Assembly (NCBI GenBank): GCA_023667345.1
Contig: JAMPAF010000004.1
Coordinates: 1-64,000 of the forward strand
DNA length: 64,000 nucleotides
Direction of reading: 5' to 3'
DNA from: Clostridiales bacterium
GTDB lineage: Bacteria; Bacillota; Clostridia; Christensenellales; Borkfalkiaceae
Shown here: positions 8,555 through 18,082 of the stretch, piece after piece
Position numbering within the stretch: position 1 is the first letter of the stretch
Layout: each line of letters starts with the position of its first letter
Notes under the pieces: model-generated
Database searches by the model: none
The model's input: only the letters and a program-made list of their open reading frames with translations
Told to the model about the DNA's origin: nothing
Translations under genes and position numbers: made by a program

Positions 8555-11371
8555 TTATTTTAATATTTCCTTTAAAAACTGACCCGTGTAGCTGTTTTCG
8601 CACGCCGCTATATCCTCGGGCGAGCCGCTCGCTATCAGCGTGCCGCCCCTGTCGCCCCCCTCGGGTCCTAAATCGACTATCCAGTCGCTCGTCTTTATTA
8701 CGTCTAAATTGTGCTCGATTACAATAACGGTGTTGCCGCCGTCGCGAAGGCGCGCAAGTATCCCTACAAGCTTGTCTACGTCGAAGGTGTGCAAGCCCGT
8801 GGTGGGCTCATCGAGGATATACACCGTTTTGCCCGTGCCGCGCTTAGAAAGTTCTGTTGCGAGCTTGACCCTCTGCGCCTCTCCGCCCGAAAGCGTAGTT
8901 GCGCTCTGCCCTAATTTTATATAGCCGAGCCCCACATCCACGAGCGTTTTCAGCTTGTTGTAGATGGACGAGACGGGTTCGAAAAATTCAGCCGCTTCGT
9001 CGACCGTCATTTCCAAAACGTCGGATATCGACTTGCCCTTGTACTTGACTTCGAGCGTTTCGCGGTTGTACCTCTTCCCTCCGCACACCTCGCACGGGAC
9101 GAAAATGTCGGGCAGAAAGTGCATGGCTATCTGCAAAATGCCGTCGCCCTGACAGTGTTCGCACCGCCCGCCCGCAACGTTGAACGAAAACCGCCCGCTC
9201 TTGTAGCCGCGCTCCTTTGCGTCGGGCGTAGCCGCGAACAGGTCGCGTATCATCGTAAACACGCCCGTGTACGTCGCGGGGTTGCTGCGCGGCGTTCTGC
9301 CTATGGGCTGCTGGTCGATTGCGATAACCTTGTCGAAATTTTCCAACCCCTCGTACCCCTCGGCGTTGCCCAGAATTTTGCGCGCGCCGTTTAGATTGTT
9401 TGCAAGATAGGGGTAAACTATCTCGTTGACAAGGCTCGATTTGCCGCTTCCCGATACGCCCGTAACCGTGGTTATGAGCCCCACGGGGAACTCGACGTCT
9501 ATGCCCTTTAAATTGTTCTGGCGGCACCCCTTGACTTTGAAAAATCTGCCGTCGGGCATCGCTCTTCTTTCGGGTACCTTTATCATTCTGCGCCCCGCAA
9601 GATAGTCGCCCGTAATGGAAAGCGGCTGGGACATAATGTCCTCCTGCGTGCCGCAAGCGACCACTTCGCCGCCGTGCACGCCCGCCTTCGGACCTATATC
9701 CACGATATAGTCCGCCGCTTTAATCGTGTCCTCGTCGTGCTCGACGACAATCAGCGTGTTGCCCAAATCCCGCAAGCCTTTCAAGGAATTCAGAAGCTTT
9801 TGATTGTCGCGCTGGTGAAGCCCTATTGACGGCTCGTCGAGGATATATAAAACGCCCGTGAGTGCGCTGCCTATCTGCGTTGCAAGGCGTATGCGCTGAC
9901 TTTCGCCGCCCGAGAGCGTCGCCGCCGAGCGGGACAGCGTTAAATATCCCAGTCCTACGTTTTCCAAAAAGCTTATGCGGTTGTTTATTTCCTTAATTAT
10001 GTTGTCGGCTATCATATGCTCGGTTTTGCCGAAGAAGGAAAAATCGGAAAACGCGTGCAATTCTTCGACCGACATATCGCATATCTCGGCTATGTTTTTG
10101 CCGCCGACGGTGACTGCGAGCGCCTCTTTTTTCAGCCTTTTGCCGTGACAGCAAGGGCAGTCGGACGTGCGCATATACCGCTCGATATCCCACTTTACGC
10201 TGTCGGACGAGGTCTGCTCGTAACGGCGTTGCAGGTTGGTGACAAAGCCTTCCCATGACTTGTTGAAGCTGCCCTTAAAATGGTAGGCGTTGTACTCCAT
10301 TTCAATCTTTTCGCCGCCGTTACCGTACATGAGCATATCATAGACACCCTTCGGCAAGTCCTTTACGGGCACGTCGAGCGAGAAGCCGTACACCTTTGCA
10401 AGCGAATTTAAATTCATCTGCGTGATGACTGAACTGTCCAGATTCCAGCCGCTTATTTTAATCGCGCCCTCGCGCAGAGATTTTGATTTGTCCGGACAGA
10501 TTAAATCGGGGTCGACAATCTGACGGAAGCCCAGTCCCGAACACTCGGGGCACGCGCCCCACGGGGTGTTGAAAGAGAAGAGACGCGGCTCTATCTCCTC
10601 TATCGAAATGCCGCAGTCGGGGCAGGCGTATTTGGTGGAATACAGCTCCTCTTTTCCCTCGCTGTCGATTACGACTATGCCGTCAGCGAGCTTTAACGCG
10701 CTTTCCAAGCTGTCGGTCAAACGCTTTAACACGCCATCTTTTACGACCAATCTGTCCACCACCACCGAAATGTTGTGGCGGATATTCTTTTCGAGGTGAA
10801 TCTCTTCCTGTAAATCGTACAGTGAGCCGTCGATTTTCACTCTGCCGTAGCCGCTCTTTTTGTAGCCCGTAAGCTCCTTGACGAACTCGCCCTTTTTGCC
10901 GCGCACAACGGGGGCTTCGACCATAATTTTACTGCCCGCAGGCAACAACATTACCCTGTCGGCTATCTCGTCGACCGACTGGCGGCGTATCTCTCTGCCG
11001 CAGTTGGGGCAGTGCGGAACGCCCACGCGCGCAAACAAAAGACGGAAGTAATCGTAAATTTCGGTCACCGTGCCTACCGTCGAACGCGGGTTGTGCGAGG
11101 TCGTTTTCTGGTCTATCGAGATTGCGGGCGAGAGCCCCTCGATAAGTTCGACGTCGGGTTTTTCCATCTGCCCCAAAAACTGGCGGGCGTACGAGGAAAG
11201 GCTTTCGATATACCGCCTTTGACCCTCGGCGAAGATGGTGTCGAACGCGAGCGTAGATTTGCCGCTGCCCGAAAGCCCCGTAAACACCGTTAAAGAGTTG
11301 CGGGGTATATGCACGTCGATATTTTTTAAATTGTTTTCCTTTGCGCCTTTAACAAAGATTTCTTCTTTCAT
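8555..11371 (-). CDS. uvrA: Excinuclease ABC subunit A
   Basis: A full-length UvrA of 938 residues, the damage-sensing ATPase of nucleotide excision repair. The first Walker A, GLSGSGKS, is at 32-39. Both ABC signatures (LSGGESQRIRLA and LSGGEAQRVKLA) are present, as is the second Walker A, GVSGSGKSS. Zinc-binding CxxC pairs are seen in CPNCGREI, in the insertion before CPECSGLG, and in CEHCQGDG/CEVCGG. It lies downstream of uvrB on the same strand, separated by a repeat element, so co-transcription is possible but not certain. uvrC is not in the window. Confidence 0.98.
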   Translation of the reverse strand: MKEEIFVKGAKENNLKNIDVHIPRNSLTVFTGLSGSGKSTLAFDTIFAEGQRRYIESLSSYARQFLGQMEKPDVELIEGLSPAISIDQKTTSHNPRSTVGTVTEIYDYFRLLFARVGVPHCPNCGREIRRQSVDEIADRVMLLPAGSKIMVEAPVVRGKKGEFVKELTGYKKSGYGRVKIDGSLYDLQEEIHLEKNIRHNISVVVDRLVVKDGVLKRLTDSLESALKLADGIVVIDSEGKEELYSTKYACPDCGISIEEIEPRLFSFNTPWGACPECSGLGFRQIVDPDLICPDKSKSLREGAIKISGWNLDSSVITQMNLNSLAKVYGFSLDVPVKDLPKGVYDMLMYGNGGEKIEMEYNAYHFKGSFNKSWEGFVTNLQRRYEQTSSDSVKWDIERYMRTSDCPCCHGKRLKKEALAVTVGGKNIAEICDMSVEELHAFSDFSFFGKTEHMIADNIIKEINNRISFLENVGLGYLTLSRSAATLSGGESQRIRLATQIGSALTGVLYILDEPSIGLHQRDNQKLLNSLKGLRDLGNTLIVVEHDEDTIKAADYIVDIGPKAGVHGGEVVACGTQEDIMSQPLSITGDYLAGRRMIKVPERRAMPDGRFFKVKGCRQNNLKGIDVEFPVGLITTVTGVSGSGKSSLVNEIVYPYLANNLNGARKILGNAEGYEGLENFDKVIAIDQQPIGRTPRSNPATYTGVFTMIRDLFAATPDAKERGYKSGRFSFNVAGGRCEHCQGDGILQIAMHFLPDIFVPCEVCGGKRYNRETLEVKYKGKSISDVLEMTVDEAAEFFEPVSSIYNKLKTLVDVGLGYIKLGQSATTLSGGEAQRVKLATELSKRGTGKTVYILDEPTTGLHTFDVDKLVGILARLRDGGNTVIVIEHNLDVIKTSDWIVDLGPEGGDRGGTLIASGSPEDIAACENSYTGQFLKEILK

Positions 11372-11384
11372 AAAATCACCTTAT

Positions 11385-11530
11385 TGTGACCTTCCCCTTT
11401 GGGGGAAGGTGTCGCCGACTTTTAGGCGGGGACGGATGAGGGGTTAGTAGGTTTATAAGAGCCAACCCCTCATTCGTCATTTTCTCATTCTTCGAAAATG
11501 CCACCTTCCCCCTAAGGGGAAGGTTAAATT
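11385..11530. repeat. Dispersed palindromic repeat, family C
   Basis: The element is bounded by the inverted ends 'accttcccctttggggg' and 'ccccctaaggggaaggt'. It contains the segment 'ggatgaggggtt' and its inverted partner 'aacccctcattcgtc'. The whole unit can fold into a long imperfect hairpin. It fills the uvrB-uvrA gap. Confidence 0.75.
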
Positions 11531-11571
11531 GCGGGCGAATTATTTAATAATTAACTCAATTCCGAATTAAC

Positions 11572-13548
11572 TCAGCTTTTCTTCGCCTTTAAAAGCTTCT
11601 TGCGAAGCTGCGAGATTGTGTCGCGGATTTCGATTGCCTTTTCGAAGTCGAGCTGGGCGGAAGCTACCTTCATTAAGCCCTTCAATTTTTCGATTTCGGC
11701 GGGAATATCCGCAAGCTTTATGTCGTCGCCCACGCTCTTTTTGTTAGTTATCCCGAGCGATATTTTGCTTTCCTTTATGATTGTTTTGGGCACAATGCCG
11801 TGCTCGTCGTTATACGCCTTCTGAATTTTGCGGCGGCGGGTCGTTTCGTCGATTGCGCGGCGCATACTGCCCGTTATCTCGTCCGCGTACATTATGACCC
11901 TGCCCTCGGCGTTTCGCGCCGCTCTGCCTATCGTCTGCACGAGCGCGGTCTCGCTGCGCAAAAAGCCCTCTTTGTCCGCGTCCAAAATCGCAACGAGCTT
12001 GACCTCGGGCAAATCCAGCCCCTCGCGCAGGAGGTTTATGCCGCACAGAACGTCGAACTCGTCGCCCCTAAGTCCGTTTATGATGTCGATACGCTCCAAC
12101 GCGTCGATGTCCGAGTGCATATAGCGCACCCTTTTCCCGTGTTCCTTTAAGTAGTCGGTCAAGCTTTCCGCCATGCGCTTGGTCATGGTGGTGACGAGCA
12201 CCTTGCCCCCGCCGCCGACGACGGAATTTATTTCGCCCAACAAATCGTCAATCTGCCCCTTTGTCGGGCGGATTGTCACCTCGGGGTCTAAAAGCCCCGT
12301 GGGGCGAATGAGCTGTTCGACCGTCTGCCCCGACTGTTCCAACTCGTACGGGGCGGGCGTTGCCGATACGCATATGAGCTGGGGCACCCGCCCGTCGAAT
12401 TCCTCGAAGGTCAAAGGGCGGTTGTCGTACGCCGATTTTAAGCGGAAGCCGTAGCCGACGAGGTTGTCCTTGCGGGAACGGTCGCCGTGATACATTGCGC
12501 GTATCTGCGGGATAGTCATATGGCTTTCGTCGATAAACACCAAAAATCTGCCCGCGGGGAAGTAGTCCAAAAGGGTGAACGACGGCTCGCCGGGGGCGCG
12601 CCCGTCAAAGTACCGCGAGTAGTTTTCGACACCGCTGCAATAGCCTATCTCCCGCATCATTTCGAGGTCGTAGCGGGTGCGCTGTTCGAGGCGTTGCGCT
12701 TCCAAAAGCTTGCCCTCGTCGCGGAAGGCTTTGACCTCGCTATTCATGTCGCATTCTATCATGGAGAGCGCGTGCTGCATTTTGTCGTTGCCCACCGCGT
12801 ACTGGCTGGCGGGGAAGATGAGCACGTGACTGAGCTGCGAGATAATGTTGCCCGTGAGCGCGTCCTCTTCGCAGATTCTGTCTATCTCGTCGCCGAAAAA
12901 CTCGACGCGGACAGCGACTTCCGAATTGCTCGCGGGGAAAATTTCGACCGTGTCGCCGCGCACTCTGAAACACGAACGGTGAAAGTCGGTATCGTTGCGC
13001 TGGTACTGAATTTCGACAAGCTTTCTTAAAAGGTCGTCGCGGTTCATTTCGTCGCCCGGGCGCATGGAAATCGCGAGGCGGAAATACTCCTCGGGCGCGC
13101 CCAAGCCGTATATGCACGAGACGGATGCGACAACAATCACGTCCTCCCTTTCGCCCAAAGAGCTGGTTGCCGAGTTGCGGAGCTTGTCTATCTCATCGTT
13201 CAGGCTCATATCCTTTTCGATATAGGTGTCGGTCGAGGGGATATAGCTTTCGGGCTGATAGTAGTCGTAGTACGAAACGAAGTACTCGACGCGGTTTTCG
13301 GGGAAGAACTCCTTGAACTCGTTACAAAGCTGTGCAGCGAGCGTCTTGTTGTGCGCGATGACGAGCGTGGGGCGGTTGACTGCCTTTATCACGTTTGCCA
13401 TGGTAAAGGTTTTACCCGAACCGGTTACGCCCAAAAGCACCTGCGTGCGTATGCCGTCCTCTACGCCCTCGACAAGCTTTTCTATCGCCTGCGGCTGGTC
13501 GCCCGTGGGCTCGTATTTCGAATGAAGTTTAAATTCACGTTTTTCCAT
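11572..13548 (-). CDS. uvrB: Excinuclease ABC subunit B
   Basis: A full-length UvrB helicase-like subunit (658 residues). Walker A is GVTGSGKT. The beta-hairpin that inserts between DNA strands is seen as [20 protein letters not shown]. Helicase motifs DESH and QTIGRAARN are intact. A C-terminal UVR domain ([19 protein letters not shown]) provides the UvrC contact. The gene has its own promoter (13600-13572) and a LexA-like box between promoter and start, which suggests SOS control. Confidence 0.98.
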   Translation of the reverse strand: MEKREFKLHSKYEPTGDQPQAIEKLVEGVEDGIRTQVLLGVTGSGKTFTMANVIKAVNRPTLVIAHNKTLAAQLCNEFKEFFPENRVEYFVSYYDYYQPESYIPSTDTYIEKDMSLNDEIDKLRNSATSSLGEREDVIVVASVSCIYGLGAPEEYFRLAISMRPGDEMNRDDLLRKLVEIQYQRNDTDFHRSCFRVRGDTVEIFPASNSEVAVRVEFFGDEIDRICEEDALTGNIISQLSHVLIFPASQYAVGNDKMQHALSMIECDMNSEVKAFRDEGKLLEAQRLEQRTRYDLEMMREIGYCSGVENYSRYFDGRAPGEPSFTLLDYFPAGRFLVFIDESHMTIPQIRAMYHGDRSRKDNLVGYGFRLKSAYDNRPLTFEEFDGRVPQLICVSATPAPYELEQSGQTVEQLIRPTGLLDPEVTIRPTKGQIDDLLGEINSVVGGGGKVLVTTMTKRMAESLTDYLKEHGKRVRYMHSDIDALERIDIINGLRGDEFDVLCGINLLREGLDLPEVKLVAILDADKEGFLRSETALVQTIGRAARNAEGRVIMYADEITGSMRRAIDETTRRRKIQKAYNDEHGIVPKTIIKESKISLGITNKKSVGDDIKLADIPAEIEKLKGLMKVASAQLDFEKAIEIRDTISQLRKKLLKAKKS

Positions 13549-13549
13549 A

Positions 13550-13600
13550 CAAACAAAAGTTCCGTATTTCTATTATAGGTCGGGCGAAGAAAAAAATCAA
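13550..13600 (-). promoter_or_regulatory. uvrB promoter with LexA-like box
   Basis: On the minus strand TTGATT (13600-13595) and TATAAT (13577-13572) are 17 nt apart. Between the predicted start site and the ATG lies GGAACTTTTGTTTG (13563-13550), matching the Gram-positive SOS box core (GAAC-N4-GTT) at most symmetric positions. Confidence 0.6.
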
Positions 13601-13627
13601 GCAAATTATTGACCTTGCGGACAATAT

Positions 13628-14320
13628 TTATAATAGCTCTTTTATCACCTCGGAAGCTATCAAAAGCCCCGCCGCGGGCGGCACGAAGGATACCGAGCCG
13701 GGCACGCGCATATCCTCTTCCGCGCTTATCTTGCGAGTGGGCTCTTCCTCGGAATAGATTACTTTAAGTTTGTTTACGCCCTCCTTTTTCAGCTCTCTGC
13801 GCATGACCCTTGCAAGCGGACAGACGGACGTCTTATATATGTCGGCAACCTTGAACCCCATGGGGTTGAGCTTGTTGCCCGTGCCCATACACGATATGAG
13901 CGGCACGCCCGCACTCTGACAGTTTACCGCGAGCATTATCTTGGAAGTCACGCAGTCTATCGCGTCTACAACGCAGTCGTAAAGCGTAAAATCGAACTGA
14001 TTTTCGGTGTCTTTATTATAGAAAATATTGCGTTCGTTGGCACATATGTGGGGGTTAATCGCCTTTACGCGCTCTGCGGCGACCTCGCACTTTGCCCTGC
14101 CGACGGTCGTGTGCAGAGCGATAATCTGGCGGTTGATATTACTTTCGGCAACCGTGTCGCCGTCAATCAAATCGAGCGTTCCCACCCCCGCGCGGGCGAG
14201 AGCTTCGACGACGTAGCCGCCCACTCCGCCCAGCCCGAAAACGGCTACGCGGCTATTATTTAACTTTTGTATTGCGCCCTCTCCCAACACGAGCGCGGTG
14301 CGTTCGAACTGTTTTTGCAT
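13628..14320 (-). CDS. tcdA: tRNA threonylcarbamoyladenosine dehydratase (ThiF/MoeB-E1 family)
   Basis: A 230-residue member of the E1-like superfamily. The ATP-binding motif GLGGVGG is at 29-35. The acidic segment LIDGDTVAESNINRQ follows, as in TcdA/CsdL. TcdA cyclises t6A37 to ct6A in tRNA. The length and the C-terminal motif GSVSFVPPAAGLLIASEV match TcdA better than MoeB or ThiF. Downstream is the regulator/kinase pair, separately terminated. Confidence 0.88.
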   Translation of the reverse strand: MQKQFERTALVLGEGAIQKLNNSRVAVFGLGGVGGYVVEALARAGVGTLDLIDGDTVAESNINRQIIALHTTVGRAKCEVAAERVKAINPHICANERNIFYNKDTENQFDFTLYDCVVDAIDCVTSKIMLAVNCQSAGVPLISCMGTGNKLNPMGFKVADIYKTSVCPLARVMRRELKKEGVNKLKVIYSEEEPTRKISAEEDMRVPGSVSFVPPAAGLLIASEVIKELL

Positions 14321-14350
14321 ACGCGTATTATATCACCGCAAAAGAAGAAA

Positions 14351-14369
14351 AGCAACACAATGTGTTGCT
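14351..14369 (-). terminator. Intrinsic terminator after the histidine kinase gene
   Basis: The perfect palindrome agcaacacaatgtgttgct is followed on the minus strand by TTTTCTTCTTTT. It lies downstream of the kinase stop codon, beyond a fragment of the family C/D repeat (about 14390-14490). Confidence 0.6.
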
Positions 14370-14505
14370 CTATGTTTCAATTTTAAATAGCCAACTCCTG
14401 TTCGGCTTCGTGCGGTCTGAGTAATCAACCTCTTCCGTCACTTGCAGTGACACCTTCCCCTTCAAAGTGGAAGGCAAGGTTATGGGGCGCATTGACAATT
14501 ATGAA

Positions 14506-15810
14506 TTACGCCGACGGGAAGTCTACGTAGAACGTCGAGCCCTCGCCCACCGAGGTGTTTACGCCGAAATTAAAGCCGTGCTTTTGCAGAATTACCTTGA
14601 CTATATTCAAGCCTAATCCCGTGCCCTTTACAGGGCGCAAGTGACTGTCTTTACTGCGGTAATATCTGTCCCAGATATGCGCGAGCTCGTCCTCTTCTAT
14701 GCCCTTACCCGTATCGCGGACGGCAAAATTAATGCGCTTGTCTGCGGCATTGTATTTTAATGTTACGTAGATTGTCTTGTCGTCGCCCGTGTAGTTTACG
14801 GCGTTGGATATGAGGTTGTAGATGACCTGATAAATCTGTTCCTCGTCGGCGAGAGTGTACAGCTCGGTATCCACGTCGACCATTACAGAGTACCCCTGCG
14901 TTTCCTGCAAGTAGCTGAATTTATTGATTACGCCGTACAAAAGCTCTGTTAAATTGAACACCTTTTTGTTGAGCTGTTCAAGCCCCGCGGTTATCTTCGA
15001 CGTGCTTAAAATGTCGTTTACAAGCCCCGTAAGGCGGTCGGCTTCGTCGATTATAACGTCGAGGTGCTTCTCCCTCTTTTCGGGGTCGTTGCCCGAAATT
15101 TCCTTTATCATCGAAGCGTACGCCTTTATCATTGTGAGCGGCGTCTTTAAGTCGTGCGAGACGTTTGCCAAAAGCTCTTTGCGGAAGTCCTCGCTCTTTT
15201 TAATCTCGTCCTTCATATAGTTGAGCGTATCGGAAAGCTTGGCTATCTCGTCGTACTGTGCCGAATTGAACTGCACGTCGTAGTTGCCTCCCGCAAGCTT
15301 TTGCGCCGTGCCCGAAATCTCACGCAGAGGTCCCGAAAGCTTGTTTGCAAGCGAGTAGGATATTAAAAAGGCTATCACGAACGCCACGAGCCCGACGATA
15401 AGAAGATAAACTTCCATTCTCCGCACGAGCTCGGCAATGTGCGTGACGGGGTAGCGGACAAGCAGTTTATACTGCTCACCGCCGAGCGTGACGCACGCGC
15501 CGTAATTGAACGTTGTGCGGTTGCCGCTGCGCGAGCTGTACTCTACCTCTTTGCCCTCCTTCCACTCGCCGAGGCGGGTATCGAGAGAGGAATACACGGG
15601 CGCGATTTTATCTTCCGAGATTGCGGCGTACGGCATTTCGAGTTCGCCGTCCATACCGAAAACGAACGCGTCTACGCCGTCCGAGAGCGAGTAGTCAGTA
15701 ATTTTTAAAACTATTTCCTCCGCGGTTGCTCCGCCGTTTATCAGCCCCGCCAATTCGCCGCCTACCGCGCTCACGCGCCGCCTTGACTGCGACATTACGG
15801 TGTTGCCCAA
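14506..15810 (-). CDS. Membrane sensor histidine kinase (N-terminus unresolved)
   Basis: The sensor kinase has an extracytoplasmic region and a TM segment (VYLLIVGLVAFVIAFLISYS). HAMP, the H-box LLANVSHDLKTPLTM and the ATPase boxes (DTGKGIEEDE, GTGLGLNIV) follow. The first standard start is TTG 15810 or ATG 15795, but the same frame stays open to 15966. The extra part encodes an obvious first TM helix (LWRYFTFFALGVIAVIAIVC at about 15884-15825) typical of such kinases. No ATG, GTG or TTG precedes that helix. The true start is probably non-standard (ATA at 15963-15961 follows AAGGGGTG), or there is a frameshift or assembly error. It pairs with the upstream response regulator. Confidence 0.85.
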   Translation of the reverse strand: MGNTVMSQSRRRVSAVGGELAGLINGGATAEEIVLKITDYSLSDGVDAFVFGMDGELEMPYAAISEDKIAPVYSSLDTRLGEWKEGKEVEYSSRSGNRTTFNYGACVTLGGEQYKLLVRYPVTHIAELVRRMEVYLLIVGLVAFVIAFLISYSLANKLSGPLREISGTAQKLAGGNYDVQFNSAQYDEIAKLSDTLNYMKDEIKKSEDFRKELLANVSHDLKTPLTMIKAYASMIKEISGNDPEKREKHLDVIIDEADRLTGLVNDILSTSKITAGLEQLNKKVFNLTELLYGVINKFSYLQETQGYSVMVDVDTELYTLADEEQIYQVIYNLISNAVNYTGDDKTIYVTLKYNAADKRINFAVRDTGKGIEEDELAHIWDRYYRSKDSHLRPVKGTGLGLNIVKVILQKHGFNFGVNTSVGEGSTFYVDFPSA

Positions 15811-15946
15811 AATGCCGAAACAGACTATTGCTATTACGGCTATGACCCCCAGCGCGAAGAAGGTGAAATACCTCCATAAAATTATGTTCGTGCTGTTTAC
15901 TCTTTTAAGTTTTAAAGGCTTGCGGCGGCTCGCTTTCCCCGCCTTT

Positions 15947-16612
15947 TCAGACTTCGAACTTATACCCTACACCCCTTAAAGTCACGATAAATTTGCGGTA
16001 CTGCTTTAAGTTTGCCCGCAGCATTTTTATGTGCGTGTCCACCGTGCGGTCGTCGCCGTAGAAGTCGAAACCCCACACGTCGTATAAAAGCTTTTCGCGC
16101 GTCAAAGCAATGCCTTTGTTCTTTATAAAGTAAAATAGAATTTCGTACTCCTTGGGGGTGAGCTCGACCTTTTCGCCGTCGACGTACACGTTGCGCCCCG
16201 CAAAGTCCACGGTGAGCCCCTCGAAGGTTACGCTGTCGCCCGTCTCGTCCTTCTGCTTTCTGCGCTTTGTAACAACGTTTATGCGCGCCATAACCTCTTT
16301 GGGCGAAAAGGGCTTGGTCACGTAGTCGTCGACGCCTATCTCGAACCCGAAAAGTTTGTCGTACTCCTCGCCCCTCGCCGACAGCATTATCACGGGGATA
16401 TCCTTGAATTTTTTAATTTCCTTTACGGCGGAAAACCCGTCGAGGCGGGGCATCATTACGTCCATTAAAATCACGTCGAAGTCTTCCTCGCGGCACATCT
16501 TCACGGCTTGCATACCGTCCGCCGCCTCGAACGCCTCGTTGCCCTCGAACTCAACGTACTCTTTCAAAACGTTTCTTATCATATCTTCGTCGTCAACAAT
16601 CAGCACGCGCAT
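15947..16612 (-). CDS. OmpR/PhoB-family response regulator
   Basis: A 221-residue regulator. The receiver domain has acidic residues DDED at 7-10, the phospho-acceptor Asp at about 51 (LMDVMMPRLDG), and the conserved Lys in VTKPFSPKE. A C-terminal winged helix (LTPKEYEILFYFIKNKG ... RTVDTHIKMLR) binds DNA. A good Shine-Dalgarno site (AGGAGG) precedes ATG 16612. It is the first gene of a two-component operon; its stop lies inside the open frame of the kinase. The stimulus and regulon cannot be read from the sequence. Confidence 0.93.
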   Translation of the reverse strand: MRVLIVDDEDMIRNVLKEYVEFEGNEAFEAADGMQAVKMCREEDFDVILMDVMMPRLDGFSAVKEIKKFKDIPVIMLSARGEEYDKLFGFEIGVDDYVTKPFSPKEVMARINVVTKRRKQKDETGDSVTFEGLTVDFAGRNVYVDGEKVELTPKEYEILFYFIKNKGIALTREKLLYDVWGFDFYGDDRTVDTHIKMLRANLKQYRKFIVTLRGVGYKFEV

Positions 16613-16725
16613 AAAGGGTTCCTCCTCTTTTGACCTTATTATAATTATACCTTACGTAATTTAAATGTAAATGCCGTAACAATGAAAAATCAGTGAAAAT
16701 TTTTTAAAAAAGTGCAAAAAAGTTA

Positions 16726-16754
16726 TTGACAACGGCGTTTGGGGGTGGTATTAT
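16726..16754 (+). promoter_or_regulatory. SigmaA-type promoter for the radical-SAM operon
   Basis: TTGACA (16726-16731) and TATTAT (16749-16754) are 17 nt apart. The leader contains a hairpin with 10-bp arms, tttttcacgc (16772-16781) and gcgtgaaaaa (16799-16808), before the GAGG ribosome binding site of the gene at 16826. Confidence 0.75.
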
Positions 16755-16825
16755 ATCAATACGAACAAATGTTTTTCACGCGTAAAGAACGGGTTTATGC
16801 GTGAAAAAATCTTCGAGGAACGCCT

Positions 16826-18082
16826 ATGTTGGACGCTGAAAGACTTACAATTTTAACCGAAAGCGCCAAATACGACGTTTCCTGCTCCTCCTCGGGTTCG
16901 AAACGGGTGAACACGAAGGGCGGGCTCGGGAACGCTTCCGTCGGCGGGATATGCCACTCCTTTACCCCCGACGGAAGATGTATCTCGCTACTTAAAATTT
17001 TAATGAGCAACGACTGCATCTGCGACTGCGAGTACTGCCCCAACAGACGGAGCGCGGACGTGAAGCGGGCGAGCGTTACGCCCGACGAGATATGCGAGCT
17101 TACTGTAAACTTTTACAAGCGCAACTATATCGAGGGACTGTTCTTATCCTCCGCCGTCTTTTCGTCGCCCAACCGCACTATGGAACTTTTGTGCGACACG
17201 GTTATCAAGCTTCGGAAAGTATACAATTTCAACGGCTATATTCATTTAAAGGGCATACCGCACGCCGACGACGCACTCATTATGCGGGCGGCAAAATTCG
17301 TCGACAGAATGAGCTTTAATATCGAACTTCCGAGCGAGAAATCGCTTAAACTTTTGGCGCCGCAAAAGACGCGCGAAAGCTTGCTTTTACCCATGAAAAA
17401 GCTGAGCACGGCTCTTATGTACGACAGGGAAAACAAGGTTCGCAAGGGCAAGGTTATACCCGCTGGACAGACGACGCAGATGATTGTGGGCGCGTCGCCC
17501 GAGAGCGACGGACAGATACTGCGCCTTACGGAAGCTTTGTACCGCAGAATGGGGCTTAAACGCGTTTACTATTCCTCGTATATCCCCGTTGTGACGAGCC
17601 CGAAGCTACCCGCCGCGGGCGCGGGGCTGCTGCGCGAACACCGCCTTTATCAAGCCGACTGGCTGATACGCTTTTACGGCTTCGACGTAGGCGAGATTTG
17701 CGGCGAGGGCGAAAACCTTTCCCCCGACTACGACCCGAAGTGCGCCTGGGCTATGCGGAATATGCACCTCTTCCCCGTCGAAATTAACACCGCGCCGCTC
17801 GAAATGCTGCTTCGGGTGCCGGGGATAGGCGCGCGCGGCGCATACCGCATTACTAAGGCGCGAAAATACGGCGTTCTCGACTTTGATAATCTTGCGAAAA
17901 TGCGCATAATATTGAAGAGGGCGAAGCATTTTATAACCTGTAAGGGCAAATTTTACGGGTCGGAGAGCGAGAACGCGGTTAAAGCCGCGCTGATGCTCGA
18001 CGGTATTAAAGAGACACGTGAGCAACTGAGCATGTTTTCCTGCTCGTCGGTTGCCGTAAGCGCCCTTTCGGGTGAGATATGA
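16826..18082 (+). CDS. Putative DNA modification/repair radical SAM protein
   Basis: A 418-residue radical SAM enzyme of the conserved family paired with the TIGR03915/DUF4130 protein. The 4Fe-4S ligands are the CxxxCxxC motif at Cys64, Cys68 and Cys71 (CICDCEYC). The C-terminal half carries a helix-hairpin-helix motif (LLRVPGIGARGAYRI), which supports DNA binding. The next gene starts within its stop region (ATGA, 4-nt overlap), a tight operon that is the usual arrangement for the pair. A role in DNA modification or repair is proposed from family context; the chemistry is not established. A strong promoter and leader hairpin precede it. Confidence 0.9.
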   Translation: MLDAERLTILTESAKYDVSCSSSGSKRVNTKGGLGNASVGGICHSFTPDGRCISLLKILMSNDCICDCEYCPNRRSADVKRASVTPDEICELTVNFYKRNYIEGLFLSSAVFSSPNRTMELLCDTVIKLRKVYNFNGYIHLKGIPHADDALIMRAAKFVDRMSFNIELPSEKSLKLLAPQKTRESLLLPMKKLSTALMYDRENKVRKGKVIPAGQTTQMIVGASPESDGQILRLTEALYRRMGLKRVYYSSYIPVVTSPKLPAAGAGLLREHRLYQADWLIRFYGFDVGEICGEGENLSPDYDPKCAWAMRNMHLFPVEINTAPLEMLLRVPGIGARGAYRITKARKYGVLDFDNLAKMRIILKRAKHFITCKGKFYGSESENAVKAALMLDGIKETREQLSMFSCSSVAVSALSGEI

